DNA of 64,000 nucleotides from Candidatus Latescibacterota bacterium (GTDB lineage: Bacteria; Latescibacterota; UBA2968; UBA8231). The notes under the pieces were generated by a model. That model saw only the letters and a program-made list of their open reading frames with translations. It was not told where the DNA came from and searched no databases. The position numbers and the translations under genes are program-made. Below are positions 10,910 to 20,417 of this stretch, piece by piece. Numbering within the stretch: the stretch's first letter is position 1; each line of letters opens with the position of its first letter. Where the stretch lies: positions 54,192 to 118,191 of the forward strand of contig JAJEIO010000051.1 in NCBI GenBank assembly GCA_022827835.1, given 5' to 3'.

Positions 10910-11751
10910 GGCACTTGGCCTCGCACGGCCTCGACTAAGCGGACGGCCCGCAGCGTCGCGGCCACATCGTGGACTCGCAGCACGTGGACACCCGCCCTAG
11001 CCGCTAGCGCTGCCGCCGCCAAGCTGCCCTCCAAGCTCTCGGCAGCCGAGAGCCCGAGCGCCTTCCAGATAAAGGATTTGCGCGAAGCACCCACTACCAA
11101 TGGGCACTCTAAGCCCAAGAAGCGCTCTAACATCCCCAACAAGGCGAGGTTGCCCTCCGGCGACTTGCCGAACCCCAAGCCCGGGTCCACAGCCACGCGC
11201 TCGACGCCTTGGGCATGGGCGACGCGCACGCGTTCTTGTAAAAAGGCGTACACCGATCCGAGCAAGTCATCGTAGTGGGTATTCTGCTGCATAGTAGCCG
11301 CCGTGCCCCGGCGGTGCATCAGTACCACGGGGGCGTTAGCCTGTGCGGCGACCTCGGCCATAGCCGGATCGTGCCGCAGGGAGCTAATGTCGTTGATGAT
11401 GTCGGCCCCCGCCTCAAGGGCCCGGCGTGCCACCTCGGCCTTGACCGTGTCAACCGAGATGGGCACCGCGCTCTGGCGGCGAAGGCCCGCGACGACCGGG
11501 AGAACCCGGGCGCACTCCTCGGCAACCGAGACCTCCTCGGCGACCCCGTACATAGGCGGCCGCGACGATTCACCGCCAATATCGACGATTGCCGCCCCTT
11601 CCTCCACCATCGCCAAGCCGCGCTCCACCGCAGCGCTCGGCTCGCTATAGCAACCCCCGTCGTAAAACGAATCGGGCGTCGCATTGAGGACGCCCATGAT
11701 CTGTACTTGGTCGCCAAAGTGGAGAGTGCGACTTCCCAACTCCCAAATCAC
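10903..11751 (-). CDS. folP: Dihydropteroate synthase FolP
   Basis: Condenses p-aminobenzoate with dihydropterin pyrophosphate in folate synthesis; it is the sulfonamide target. It has 282 residues. The pterin-binding signature appears as IMGVLNATPDSFYDGG, followed by the second-strand motif ADIINDISSLRHD and a lysine-free ASRKSFIWK loop that still carries the substrate-contacting SRK. The start is GTG within a 4-base GTGA overlap with the ftsH stop. folB and folK lie 9 kb away in a separate plus-strand operon. Confidence 0.95.
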   Translation of the reverse strand: MIWELGSRTLHFGDQVQIMGVLNATPDSFYDGGCYSEPSAAVERGLAMVEEGAAIVDIGGESSRPPMYGVAEEVSVAEECARVLPVVAGLRRQSAVPISVDTVKAEVARRALEAGADIINDISSLRHDPAMAEVAAQANAPVVLMHRRGTAATMQQNTHYDDLLGSVYAFLQERVRVAHAQGVERVAVDPGLGFGKSPEGNLALLGMLERFLGLECPLVVGASRKSFIWKALGLSAAESLEGSLAAAALAARAGVHVLRVHDVAATLRAVRLVEAVRGQVPC

Positions 11752-13673
11752 GCCTCATCCTCGTCGCTCAAGGTGCGCACTGGTTTGCGGGCGAGAGGCT
11801 CTCCGGCCAAGACTTGGTCGATCTCCGCGTCGTCGAGGACTTCGTACGCGAGGAGGGCGCGGGCCAAGGAATGCAGCTTGTCCTCCTTTTCCCCGAGGAT
11901 GCGCAGCGCCGTTTCCTCGGCCTCCACCACTAGCTTGCGGATCTCGCGATCGACGGCTTGGGCTGTCTCCTCGCTCAAGTGGCGGCTGCGGGTGAATTCC
12001 TTGCCGAGGAAGACCTCGTCGTCGCCGCCGCCCAACGAGAGGGGGCCAAGCTCTTCGTTCATACCCCACTCGCAGACCATCGAACGGGCCAAGCGCGTCA
12101 CCTGCTGGTAGTCGCCTTGGGCTCCAGTCGAGCGCTCGGCAAAGATCAATTTCTCAGCGGCGCAGCCGCCTAGCGCCGTGGCCAAGTGCGCCTTGAGCCG
12201 CGTCTCAGTCAGCGAACGCCGTTCATCGGCCAGAAAGGAAACCATCCCCATGGCCTGCCCGCGCGGGATGATGGTCGCCTTGCCAATGGCCGGACCGCCT
12301 TTGAGGCTCTTGGCGACCAAGGCGTGGCCCGCTTCGTGGTACGCCGAAAGCCGCTGATCCTCCTCGGTCAGGACCATGCTGCGGCGCTCGGCCCCGAGCA
12401 TCACCTTGTCTTTGGCCGCCTCAAAGTCGCCCATGTCAACGGTCTTGCGGTCGCGCCGCGAGGCCAGCAAGGCCGCTTCGTTGACCAAGTTCTCCAAGTC
12501 GGCTCCAGAAAGCCCGGGCGTGCCCTGCGCGACCTTTTGCAAATCGACGTCCGGATCCAGCGGCACCTTGCGCACATGGACCTTGAGTACGCCCTCCCGC
12601 CCCCTGACGTCGGGCAGGTCAACCACCACCCGGCGATCAAAGCGACCGGGCCGCAACAGCGCCGGGTCGAGCACATCGGGGCGATTGGTCGCGGCGATGA
12701 GAATGACGCCGTCATTGGACTCAAAGCCGTCCATTTCCACTAGAAGCTGATTGAGGGTTTGCTCGCGCTCGTCGTGGCCGCCGCCAATGCCGGCACCTCG
12801 ATGGCGACCCACCGCATCGATCTCATCGACGAAGATCAGGCACGGGGCATTGGCCTTGCCCTGCTCAAAAAGGTCGCGCACGCGCGAAGCTCCGACGCCG
12901 ACGAACATCTCGACAAAGTCCGAGCCGCTAATCGAAAAGAAGGGCACCCCCGCTTCGCCGGCCACTGCGCGCGCCAAGTGCGTCTTGCCCGTGCCCGGTG
13001 GCCCGACCATCAAGACGCCCTTGGGAATCCGTCCGCCGAGGCGCTGGAACCGATGGGGATCCTTGAGAAACTCAATGATTTCCTCCAACTCCTTCTTGGC
13101 CTCGTCGGCCCCAGCCACATCGGCAAAGGTAGCCTTGTGCTTGTCTTCCATCAGGAGCTTAGCCCGACTTTTGCCAAAGGAAAACAGCCCGCGCGCGCCG
13201 CCCTGCATCTGCCGCAGCATGAATATCCAGAAGGCGATAAACAGCAGCCACGGCAAAAAGCTGAAGAGAAAATTGTACCAGCGGAAGGGTTCTTCCTCAA
13301 AGCGAAAATCGACTCCTCGTTCCTCCCATTCGCGCTTGGTCGCCGCGTCTATTGGCCCCAAGTTGACCACAAAGCGGATTCCGTTGTGCAAGACGCCCTT
13401 GAACTCGCGCTCGCCTACGATGACGGCCTCGGCGATGCGATCCTCTTCCAAGTATTGGCGGTATTGCTTGTAGGAGACTAGTTGAGGATCGGAGGGTTTG
13501 CTGCCAAAGAATTTGGCGGTGAAGATCATTACCAATACGAAGAACAGCCAAAACGCTTGGGTCCGCGAGGGGCGGCGCCAGCGGCGCGGCTTGTCTTCCC
13601 CGTCGCCCTGCCCGCGGTCGTCCCTAAGACGCGTGGGGCGCTCTTCTGGGGCCTGCTTTTTTGGTCCCTCCAT
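11748..13673 (-). CDS. ftsH: ATP-dependent zinc metalloprotease FtsH
   Basis: A membrane-anchored AAA+ protease that extracts and degrades membrane and short-lived cytosolic proteins. It has 641 residues. A charged N-terminus leads into TM1 (about 38-57), a periplasmic domain and TM2 (about 134-154). The AAA domain has Walker A GPPGTGKT (224-231), Walker B DEID (283-286) and the second region of homology. The protease domain has HEAGH at 446-450. The tail is short and acidic. It follows tilS by 16 bases and overlaps folP, the widespread tilS-ftsH-folP order. Confidence 0.97.
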   Translation of the reverse strand: MEGPKKQAPEERPTRLRDDRGQGDGEDKPRRWRRPSRTQAFWLFFVLVMIFTAKFFGSKPSDPQLVSYKQYRQYLEEDRIAEAVIVGEREFKGVLHNGIRFVVNLGPIDAATKREWEERGVDFRFEEEPFRWYNFLFSFLPWLLFIAFWIFMLRQMQGGARGLFSFGKSRAKLLMEDKHKATFADVAGADEAKKELEEIIEFLKDPHRFQRLGGRIPKGVLMVGPPGTGKTHLARAVAGEAGVPFFSISGSDFVEMFVGVGASRVRDLFEQGKANAPCLIFVDEIDAVGRHRGAGIGGGHDEREQTLNQLLVEMDGFESNDGVILIAATNRPDVLDPALLRPGRFDRRVVVDLPDVRGREGVLKVHVRKVPLDPDVDLQKVAQGTPGLSGADLENLVNEAALLASRRDRKTVDMGDFEAAKDKVMLGAERRSMVLTEEDQRLSAYHEAGHALVAKSLKGGPAIGKATIIPRGQAMGMVSFLADERRSLTETRLKAHLATALGGCAAEKLIFAERSTGAQGDYQQVTRLARSMVCEWGMNEELGPLSLGGGDDEVFLGKEFTRSRHLSEETAQAVDREIRKLVVEAEETALRILGEKEDKLHSLARALLAYEVLDDAEIDQVLAGEPLARKPVRTLSDEDEA

Positions 13674-13689
13674 GATAGATACTCTTAGG

Positions 13690-15078
13690 TCAATCGCCGT
13701 CCCAATGCCCCAGCGTGCATAAGGCGATGCGGCGCGTAGTAGATTTTATTCTGAAGGCATTGCTAGAACGCAGGGGCGCGACCCAAGCTATTTCCTCTGC
13801 TCGGGCCAGCACTAGCACTTCGTCGCGCGAGATTTTCGGCCATTTGGCGTCAATGAGAAAGTCGCTCAGTTTTTTGTGTCCTTCCATGCCCAGCGGCTGG
13901 AAGCGATCACCCGGCCGCAGGCTGCGCACTTGCACCCATGCACCGAGGCGGTCCGCGTCTAAAGCCACCTGCGTGCCACCTAGCTGAGACTTGTCAAAGT
14001 GCTCCGAGCGGACGACTTGGACGCGGATTTTCACGCCGTGCTCTCTTAGCACGAGTACGCCGGGAATCTCAAAACAGCACGCGACCGGCGGCCGCTGACC
14101 GCGACGCAAGATATAGCGCGTGCCACAACCCTGCCCCCTCAGCCCAGCACCCACCACCCGCAGGCGCTTGTCATCGGCCTCAATCCAGCCCCGCACTTGC
14201 TCGACGCGGGCAAAATCAAAAGGGCCTTCTGCGGCGGCAAGGCCCTGAAGCACGGTGCGCAACACGCGCCTTTGTATGGCTATATGATAAGCGAGAAGCC
14301 TATTACTATCAAGAGCCACCTTGTCGTTGCAACACTCGCAAATCACTGTATCTAAAGCCTCTTGGGCTAGCGCGGCGAGCAAGTCGTCCTCGGCCTTGAG
14401 CAGCGCGGCCGTGCGATTTAGAACCTCGGTTATGTTAGAATTATAGCTCTTGAGCAAGGGCAATAGTTCCCCACGCACTCGATTGCGCAAAAATCGCCGG
14501 TCGCGGTTGGAGGGATCCTCTCGGTAGCGCAAGCCCTGCTGGCGCGCGTATTGCTCGATTTCAGCGCGCCGCACGCGCAGCAGCGGCCGCAAATAGCGGC
14601 CCTCGCGCGCAATCTCCATGCCCCCTAAACCGGTGGCACCGCTGCCGCGCAACAGGCGCAAGATCACGGTCTCGGCTTGATCGTCGGCGTGGTGACCCAA
14701 GGCGATGAACTCGGCCCCGATCCGGTCGGCGACTTGGTCGAGAAAGGCGTAGCGCAGCAGCCGCCCCGCTTCCTCCAGCGACAGGCCCTCGGTTCGGGCG
14801 TAAGCCCTTACGTCGAGCCGCTCTATCGAGCAGGGCAGCCCGCGCCGCTTCGCCTCGTTGGCGACAAAGCGGCTGTCGTCCGCCGAATCCGACCGCAGCG
14901 CGTGGTCCAAGTGCGCCACGTGCAACCGGTACCCTAGGCCATCCAAGACATCGAGCAGCACGGTCGAATCGACGCCGCCCGACGCAGCGACGACTAAGCT
15001 AGCATCGGCCTGCAATCCCGCTTCCTGTAGCACTTGCCGCACATTGGCGACTATGGCTTCCATAGCCTTCGTTCCCAT
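13690..15078 (-). CDS. tilS: tRNA(Ile)-lysidine synthase TilS
   Basis: Modifies C34 of the tRNA(Ile) CAU anticodon to lysidine so that it reads AUA. It has 462 residues. The PP-loop ATP pyrophosphatase motif ASGGVDST is near residue 33, and LGHHADDQAETVILRLLRGSG is the family's second signature. The C-terminal TilS substrate-binding domain (RPGDRFQPLGMEGHKKLSDFLID) is present. Two starts are possible (15078 and 15063); neither has a convincing ribosome site, so the longer is listed. First gene of the tilS-ftsH-folP-cdaA operon, divergent from lexA. Confidence 0.95.
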   Translation of the reverse strand: MGTKAMEAIVANVRQVLQEAGLQADASLVVAASGGVDSTVLLDVLDGLGYRLHVAHLDHALRSDSADDSRFVANEAKRRGLPCSIERLDVRAYARTEGLSLEEAGRLLRYAFLDQVADRIGAEFIALGHHADDQAETVILRLLRGSGATGLGGMEIAREGRYLRPLLRVRRAEIEQYARQQGLRYREDPSNRDRRFLRNRVRGELLPLLKSYNSNITEVLNRTAALLKAEDDLLAALAQEALDTVICECCNDKVALDSNRLLAYHIAIQRRVLRTVLQGLAAAEGPFDFARVEQVRGWIEADDKRLRVVGAGLRGQGCGTRYILRRGQRPPVACCFEIPGVLVLREHGVKIRVQVVRSEHFDKSQLGGTQVALDADRLGAWVQVRSLRPGDRFQPLGMEGHKKLSDFLIDAKWPKISRDEVLVLARAEEIAWVAPLRSSNAFRIKSTTRRIALCTLGHWDGD

Positions 15079-15144
15079 CGCGCAAAAACAGAAAATTCCC
15101 CTGAATAAGTAATAGGAAGGGCAAATTAGACGAAGAGGTGCCCC

Positions 15145-15173
15145 TTGACAAATGAACTAATGTGCAGTATATA
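15145..15173 (+). promoter_or_regulatory. Promoter for lexA
   Basis: TTGACA, exactly 17 bases, TATATA: the best consensus promoter in the window. The -10 box lies 50 bases before the lexA ATG, which has a GGAGG ribosome site. Confidence 0.78.
15154..15165 (+). promoter_or_regulatory. Possible LexA box
   Basis: GAACTAATGTGC lies in the spacer between the -35 and -10 boxes. It differs from the Gram-positive-type SOS box core GAAC-N4-GTTC at one position. The location suits autorepression, but one mismatch in a short motif is weak evidence. Confidence 0.35.
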
Positions 15174-15223
15174 TATTTTCAGTTCTACTTTCACTTTTCC
15201 TCCCCAGTTATGGAGGTACACTC

Positions 15224-15850
15224 ATGCCCAAACCCCTAACCGAACGCCAACGAGCAATTTACGACTTCATCGCCGATGCAATTCGCTCCGGGGGTCCCCC
15301 CACGATCCGCGAGATCATGGACGTCTTTGGCATCAACTCCACCAATAGCGTGCGCACCACCTTGGAAACCTTGGAGAAAAAAGGCTACATCCGCCGCCGG
15401 GCGCGCCGCTCCCGGGGGATAGAGCTCGTCGATTTCGTCAAGCCCGCTTCCCTTTCCGCGGATCTGCGCGAAGTGCCCCTCGTGGGCCGGGTCGCTGCGG
15501 GCACCCCCATCCTCGCCACCGAAAACATCGAGAACACACTCAATGTCGATCCATCGCTCGTCCCCGCTTCGGGCGATGTCTTCGCGTTGCGCATCCACGG
15601 CGAGAGCATGTGCAACGCCGGGATTCTCGACGGCGACATCGTCATCGCTCGCCAGCAAGACCGCGCCGAGCGCGGCGATATCGTCGTCGCGCTGCTCGGC
15701 GACGAGGCCACGGTCAAGCGCTATGCTCCCGACCCCGACGGCATCCGGCTCCTGCCCGAAAACGAGGCGTTTGAACCCATCGTCGTCGCGCCCGACGCCG
15801 ACGAGTTCAGCATCGCTGGCAAAGTAGTGGGCCTCATGCGCCGCTTCTAG
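15224..15850 (+). CDS. lexA: LexA SOS repressor
   Basis: Represses DNA-damage genes and self-cleaves when RecA filaments form. It has 208 residues. The N-terminal winged helix (TERQRAIYDFI... GPPTIREIMDVFG) is followed by the self-cleavage Ala-Gly pair in RVAAGTPI. The S24 protease domain shows the catalytic serine in HGESMCNAGILDGD and the lysine in EATVKRY. A good GGAGG precedes the ATG. It may continue as an operon with the glycerate kinase 11 bases downstream, which would be an unusual partner. Confidence 0.95.
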   Translation: MPKPLTERQRAIYDFIADAIRSGGPPTIREIMDVFGINSTNSVRTTLETLEKKGYIRRRARRSRGIELVDFVKPASLSADLREVPLVGRVAAGTPILATENIENTLNVDPSLVPASGDVFALRIHGESMCNAGILDGDIVIARQQDRAERGDIVVALLGDEATVKRYAPDPDGIRLLPENEAFEPIVVAPDADEFSIAGKVVGLMRRF

Positions 15851-15861
15851 GGTGAGCTTAG

Positions 15862-17190
15862 TTGGATGCTGCTTTGCGGCGCGTCCATGCGCGCGCCATT
15901 TTTGCCGCCGGGGTCGCTGCCGCCGATCCCGGCCGTTGTATCCACCAAACCCTCGCGGTCACAGGCGATGAGTTGCACTGTGGCTCGCTCCGCTTCTCCC
16001 TCGATACCATTTCCAGCCTGCGCCTAGTCGGTGCCGGCAAAGCCACCGCGGCCATGGCTGTGGCCACCGAAGCGATCCTCGGCGACCGCATTGACTGCGG
16101 GGCCATCAACACCAAGTACGGCCACGCCCTGCCGTTGGCGCGGGTCGAGACCTTTGAAGCCGGACATCCGGTCCCAGACGAAGCCGGTGTCGCCGGTGCA
16201 CGCCGCCAACTCGCGCTACTAGCAGACTTAGATACCGACGCGCTAGTCCTCGGCCTCTTCTCCGGCGGCGGCTCTGCTCTGCTACCCGCCCCAGCCGAGG
16301 GCCTAACCCTCGCAGAAAAGCAAGAAACCACCCGCCTCCTGCTCGCCTGCGGCGCGACCATCGACGAAATCAACGCCCTGCGCAAACACCTTTCGGCCAT
16401 CAAGGGCGGACTACTCGCCCGCGCAGCCGCACCCGCCCGCGTCGTCGCCCTCATGCTCTCGGACGTCATCGGCGACCCCCCCGACACCATCGCCTCCGGC
16501 CCGACCCATCCTGACGCCACGACCTTTGGCGATTGCCTAGCTATCGTCGATCGCTACGACCTGCGCGACCAGCTTCCCCCTTCGGTCCGTCAGCACCTCG
16601 AAGCTGGCACCCGAGGCGAGCAACCGGAAACCCCCAAACCTGGAGACCCTTGCTTTACTCGCGCCGAGAGCTTGGTCATTGGCAACAGCCGCTTGGCCAT
16701 TGACGCGGCCGCAAACCAAGCCAGCAAACTCGGCTATGAGGTGTGCGTCCTCACCAGCCGCTTGCAAGGTGAGGCACGCCATGCCGCCACCGCGTTGGTC
16801 TCCATCGCCCAAGAAACCGCAGAGACCAACCGTCCCATCGCTCGGCCCGCTTGTCTCATCGCTGGCGGCGAGACGACTGTCACCCTGCGCGGCGACGGCA
16901 AGGGCGGGCGCAACCAAGAATTAGCCTTAGCCGCATCCCTCCAGCTCGACGGTTGGCCCACCATCACCCTGCTCTCCGGCGGCACCGACGGCACCGATGG
17001 TCCCACTGATGCCGCTGGTGCCCTAGCCGACGGCCAGACCTTGAGCCGCGCCCGCGCCCAAGGTCTCGACGCCCACGCCTTTCTCGACCGCCACGATTCC
17101 TATCCCTTCTTCGCGGCGTTGGACGACCTCGTCATCACGGGTCCTACAGGCACTAACGTCATGGATCTACAAATCATCCTCATAGCCTGA
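15862..17190 (+). CDS. Glycerate 2-kinase (MOFRL/GckA family)
   Basis: Phosphorylates D-glycerate at C2, feeding glyoxylate, serine or sugar-acid breakdown into glycolysis. It has 442 residues. The N-terminal half shows the family patterns LVGAGKATAAMA, GHPVPDE and LFSGGGSALL. The C-terminal MOFRL domain shows IAGGETTVTLRGDGKGGRNQE and LSGGTDGTDGPTDAAGA. The start is TTG at 15862: a TAG closes the frame just upstream and no in-frame ATG or GTG is nearby. The fit is to glycerate kinase type 2 (TtuD/GckA), not GarK. Confidence 0.92.
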   Translation: MDAALRRVHARAIFAAGVAAADPGRCIHQTLAVTGDELHCGSLRFSLDTISSLRLVGAGKATAAMAVATEAILGDRIDCGAINTKYGHALPLARVETFEAGHPVPDEAGVAGARRQLALLADLDTDALVLGLFSGGGSALLPAPAEGLTLAEKQETTRLLLACGATIDEINALRKHLSAIKGGLLARAAAPARVVALMLSDVIGDPPDTIASGPTHPDATTFGDCLAIVDRYDLRDQLPPSVRQHLEAGTRGEQPETPKPGDPCFTRAESLVIGNSRLAIDAAANQASKLGYEVCVLTSRLQGEARHAATALVSIAQETAETNRPIARPACLIAGGETTVTLRGDGKGGRNQELALAASLQLDGWPTITLLSGGTDGTDGPTDAAGALADGQTLSRARAQGLDAHAFLDRHDSYPFFAALDDLVITGPTGTNVMDLQIILIA

Positions 17191-17229
17191 AAATCGTCCC
17201 CCCTGCGGGAGATGGTGCCGTGAGCCGAT

Positions 17230-17258
17230 TTGACACTCTGCCACCCTTCCGCTAGCTT
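17230..17258 (+). promoter_or_regulatory. Promoter for the PorV-like gene, near-leaderless
   Basis: TTGACA, 17 bases, TAGCTT. The chosen ATG at 17269 is 10 bases past the -10 box, as at ligA. The same TTGACA-N17-TAGCTT pair recurs at 41503. Confidence 0.58.
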
Positions 17259-17268
17259 TTTACAACCC

Positions 17269-18195
17269 ATGCTCAAGAGTCTTCTTCCGCTTGCCTTAGC
17301 CCTGTTGCTAACTGGGACTGTACACGCCGCCTCGCGCTACGCCGGCGAGTTCCTCGGCTTGGGCGCGGGTGCCCGCTCTGCGGCCTTGGGCAGCGCCTAT
17401 GTGGCCCTCGCCGACGACGCCACTGCGGGCTATTGGAATGCGGCTGGCCTATCCGCCCTCAGCGGTCGCCAAGTTCACCTGACACATTCCGAACACTTCT
17501 CCGGCCTCATCCAGCGCGATTTTGTCGCCGTCGCCCGTCCAGGTCGCCTTTTGCACGGCATGGCCCTGAGCGTGGTGCGCATGGGCATTGACGACATCCA
17601 CTTTACCGAACTGCCGGATCCCCTTCAGTCTCCCAGTACTGACAATCGTCCTCGCATCGCCTCTACCGAACAAAGCGCGGATTACGCCCTGTACCTGTCG
17701 GGCAGTCGTCGGCTCGGTGCGCGCCTATCCCTCGGGCTAAGCGCCAAGGCCATTTACCGCCACGTCGCTTCCTTTAACGCCTATGGCTTTGGCCTTGACC
17801 TAGGCGTGCGCTACCAATTGAGTCCCCAGATCGCGCTGGCAGCTAACGTGCGCGACATTACCACCACGCCCATCGTCTGGAATACGGACATCAGCGACCG
17901 CATCCAACCTTCGCTGCTCTTGGGCGCAGCGTACGCCATACCCATTGCCGGGGGCCAGACCACCGCCCTCCTATCCACCCGCTCCGGCGGCGACACGGCA
18001 ACCGCCGACGTCCCGCTCAACGCCGGCGTAGAATACCGCCACCATTACATCACCCTGCGGGCCGGGCTAGAGGAAGGCCGCCAGTCCTTTGGGCTAGGGC
18101 TCACCCCATACAGCAACCTCGACCTCGACCTTGCCTATTTACAGCACGATGCGCTCGAAGCAACCTACCAGTTGTCCGCCAGCTTCCGCTTCTGA
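17269..18195 (+). CDS. PorV/PorQ-family outer-membrane beta-barrel protein
   Basis: About 308 residues. It has a signal peptide (MLKSLLPLALALLLTGTVHA) and then the PorV/UPF0164-type start of the mature protein, with small-residue-rich segments GLGAGARSAALGSAYVALADDATAGYWNAAGL. Alternating strands follow and the chain ends in an aromatic residue (ASFRF), typical of outer-membrane barrels. The track's TTG start (17230) lies in the -35 box, so ATG 17269 is used. Related in pattern to the PorV protein at 33.8 kb. Its 3' end overlaps the era start by about 47 bases in another frame. Exact role unknown. Confidence 0.82.
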   Translation: MLKSLLPLALALLLTGTVHAASRYAGEFLGLGAGARSAALGSAYVALADDATAGYWNAAGLSALSGRQVHLTHSEHFSGLIQRDFVAVARPGRLLHGMALSVVRMGIDDIHFTELPDPLQSPSTDNRPRIASTEQSADYALYLSGSRRLGARLSLGLSAKAIYRHVASFNAYGFGLDLGVRYQLSPQIALAANVRDITTTPIVWNTDISDRIQPSLLLGAAYAIPIAGGQTTALLSTRSGGDTATADVPLNAGVEYRHHYITLRAGLEEGRQSFGLGLTPYSNLDLDLAYLQHDALEATYQLSASFRF

Positions 18196-19075
18196 GCAAC
18201 CTCGCGTCGGCTACGTAGCCCTAGCCGGTCGCCCTAACGCGGGTAAATCCACCCTCTTCAACGCCTTCTTGGGCCAACGGCTCTCCATCGTCACCGCCAA
18301 ACCGCAGACGACTCGCAGCCGCATTCTCGGCATTCTCACCCGTCCACAGAGTCAGATAATTTTCTTGGACACGCCGGGCCTGCTCGAGGCCTCCTACAAG
18401 CTGCACGAGACCATGGCCCACCAGATCGACCAAGCCGCCCGCCAAGCCGACCTCGTCTTGCTGCTGTTCGACGCCTCCCGTCCCAAAGACCGCATCACGC
18501 TAGTAAAGTACTTCTTAGCACACACGCGGGTACCAGTCTTGGCCGTGCTCAACAAAATTGACCTAGTACAACCCACCCAGTTAGACGGCCTGCAAAAAAG
18601 TCTCGCGGATGAGTTCGGCATCGCCAGCCCCATCCCGGTCTCCGCCCTGCGCGGTGACGGGCTCGGCGATTTGCTGTCGCGCCTAGAGACCCAGCTACCT
18701 TGCGGCCCCAAGCTCTACCCGGACGATATGGTGGCCGAACAGCCTGAGCGGTTTTTTGCCGCCGAGCGCATTCGCGAGGTGGCTTTTGAGCACCTCGAAG
18801 ACGAGTTGCCCTACGCCATCAACATCCACATCGAGGAATTCCGCCAGCGCCCTGGCCACAAAACCTACATTCGCGCCATTATCTACGTCGGACGCGAGAG
18901 CCAAAAGGGCATCGTCATCGGCAAGAAGGGCCTGCGCCTGCGATCAATCGGACGCAAAGCCCGCGCTGCCTTAGAGGAACTACTCGACGCGCCCGTCTAT
19001 GTAGAGCTGTGGGTAAAAGTCCGCCCAGACTGGCGCGACAAAGAGCGCGATTTGCGGGAATTTGGTTATCTCTAA
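18149..19075 (+). CDS. era: GTPase Era
   Basis: An essential GTPase that binds 16S rRNA near its 3' end during small-subunit maturation. About 308 residues from ATG 18149, preferred over the TTG at 18131. G motifs are GRPNAGKST (G1), DTPG (G3) and NKID (G4). The C-terminal KH domain includes GIVIGKKGLRLRSIGRKARAALEELL and the tail WRDKERDLREFGY. The start lies inside the end of the preceding gene, so translation is probably coupled; the first 20-odd residues before VGYVALAGRP are poorly constrained. Confidence 0.96.
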   Translation: MRSKQPTSCPPASASEQPRVGYVALAGRPNAGKSTLFNAFLGQRLSIVTAKPQTTRSRILGILTRPQSQIIFLDTPGLLEASYKLHETMAHQIDQAARQADLVLLLFDASRPKDRITLVKYFLAHTRVPVLAVLNKIDLVQPTQLDGLQKSLADEFGIASPIPVSALRGDGLGDLLSRLETQLPCGPKLYPDDMVAEQPERFFAAERIREVAFEHLEDELPYAINIHIEEFRQRPGHKTYIRAIIYVGRESQKGIVIGKKGLRLRSIGRKARAALEELLDAPVYVELWVKVRPDWRDKERDLREFGYL

Positions 19076-19099
19076 GTCTCAGAAAGGAACGCTAAACCA

Positions 19100-20407
19100 A
19101 TGAACGTCCTAGTCGTCGGCAAAGGGGGGCGCGAACACGCCCTCGTGTGGAAGCTGGCACAGAGCCAGCGCATCGACAAACTCTACGTCGCCCCCGGCAA
19201 TCCCGGCATGGCCTCCCTCGCTGAATGCGTCGATATCCGCGTCGATACCCCTGTGGCCGAACGCGAAAAACTCGTCGGCGAAATCGAGCGCCTAATTGCC
19301 TTTGCCCACGAGCAGCAAATCGGGCTGACCGTCGTCGGCCCGGACGACGCCTTAGCCGGCGGCATTGTCGATCGCTTCCGCGCCAGTGGCTTGGCGATCT
19401 TCGGCCCCACTGAAGCCGCGGCCCGCATCGAAAGCAGCAAGGTCTTCGCCAAGGAACTAATGGAGCGCGTCGGCGTCCCCACCGCTCGGCACCAGAGTTT
19501 CACCGACAGCCAAGCTGCCAGCGCCTATATCCGCGAGCAGGGTGCCCCAATCGTGGTCAAGGCCAGCGGCCTAGCCGCCGGTAAGGGCGCGGTCGTCTGC
19601 CAGAGCGTAGATCAAGCCCTCGCAGCAGCGCACGAAATGCTCGACGAAGACGTTTTGGGCGGGGCTGGCCATCACATCGTCGTCGAGGAATACATGACCG
19701 GCGAGGAAGCCTCGCTCTTTGCAATCTGCGATGGCGAGCATTTTATCACCCTGACACCCGCCCAAGACCACAAACCCATCTACGACGGCGACAAAGGCCC
19801 CAATACCGGCGGCATGGGGGCCTACGCCCCGGCACCTGTGATGACGCCGGCCCTAGTGCATGAAGCCGAAGAGCGCATCATCCGACCTGTGCTCGCCGAA
19901 ATGCGCCGACTGGGCACTCCGTACCAAGGCGTGCTTTACTGCGGGCTGATGTGTACCGACGCCGGCGTCAAAGTCGTAGAGTTCAACGCCCGCTTCGGCG
20001 ACCCCGAATGCCAGATCCTCATGCCCCTGCTCAAAACCGACCTCGTCGATTTGTTCACCGCCGCTTGCGACGGTCGCTTGGACCAGATGCAAGTCGAATG
20101 CTCGCCCGGGGCGGCTGTCTGCGTAGTCATGGCCTCGAACGGCTATCCCCAAGCCTATGAGAAGGGCTTGGAAATCCGCGGCTTGGAGGCTTTTGCCGAC
20201 CGCGACGACATAGTCGTCTTTCACGCTGGTACGGCCCAGCGCGACGGTCGCGTCATTACGGATGGCGGTCGAGTGCTCGGCGTGACGGCCACGGACGCCA
20301 ATCTCCAAGCTGCCGTCGCCAAAGCCTACTCAGCAGTAGATCAGATCGCCTTCGACAACGCCTATTGCCGCCGCGACATCGCCTATCGGGCATTGGGGCG
20401 CGCCTGA
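19100..20407 (+). CDS. purD: Phosphoribosylamine-glycine ligase PurD
   Basis: Makes glycinamide ribonucleotide, the second step of purine synthesis; an ATP-grasp enzyme. It has 435 residues. MNVLVVGKGGREHALVWKL and YVAPGNPGMA open the protein. VVKASGLAAGKGAVVC and the signature NARFGDPECQ lie in the ATP-grasp core. An AAGGAA sequence precedes the ATG. It stands alone among purine genes here, between era and the folate genes. Confidence 0.97.
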   Translation: MNVLVVGKGGREHALVWKLAQSQRIDKLYVAPGNPGMASLAECVDIRVDTPVAEREKLVGEIERLIAFAHEQQIGLTVVGPDDALAGGIVDRFRASGLAIFGPTEAAARIESSKVFAKELMERVGVPTARHQSFTDSQAASAYIREQGAPIVVKASGLAAGKGAVVCQSVDQALAAAHEMLDEDVLGGAGHHIVVEEYMTGEEASLFAICDGEHFITLTPAQDHKPIYDGDKGPNTGGMGAYAPAPVMTPALVHEAEERIIRPVLAEMRRLGTPYQGVLYCGLMCTDAGVKVVEFNARFGDPECQILMPLLKTDLVDLFTAACDGRLDQMQVECSPGAAVCVVMASNGYPQAYEKGLEIRGLEAFADRDDIVVFHAGTAQRDGRVITDGGRVLGVTATDANLQAAVAKAYSAVDQIAFDNAYCRRDIAYRALGRA

Positions 20408-20417
20408 AGCTCTTGCC

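Noticed and set aside
11275-12111. 278-residue plus-strand ORF across folP and ftsH
   Set aside because: Antisense to two well-identified genes and no recognisable motif.
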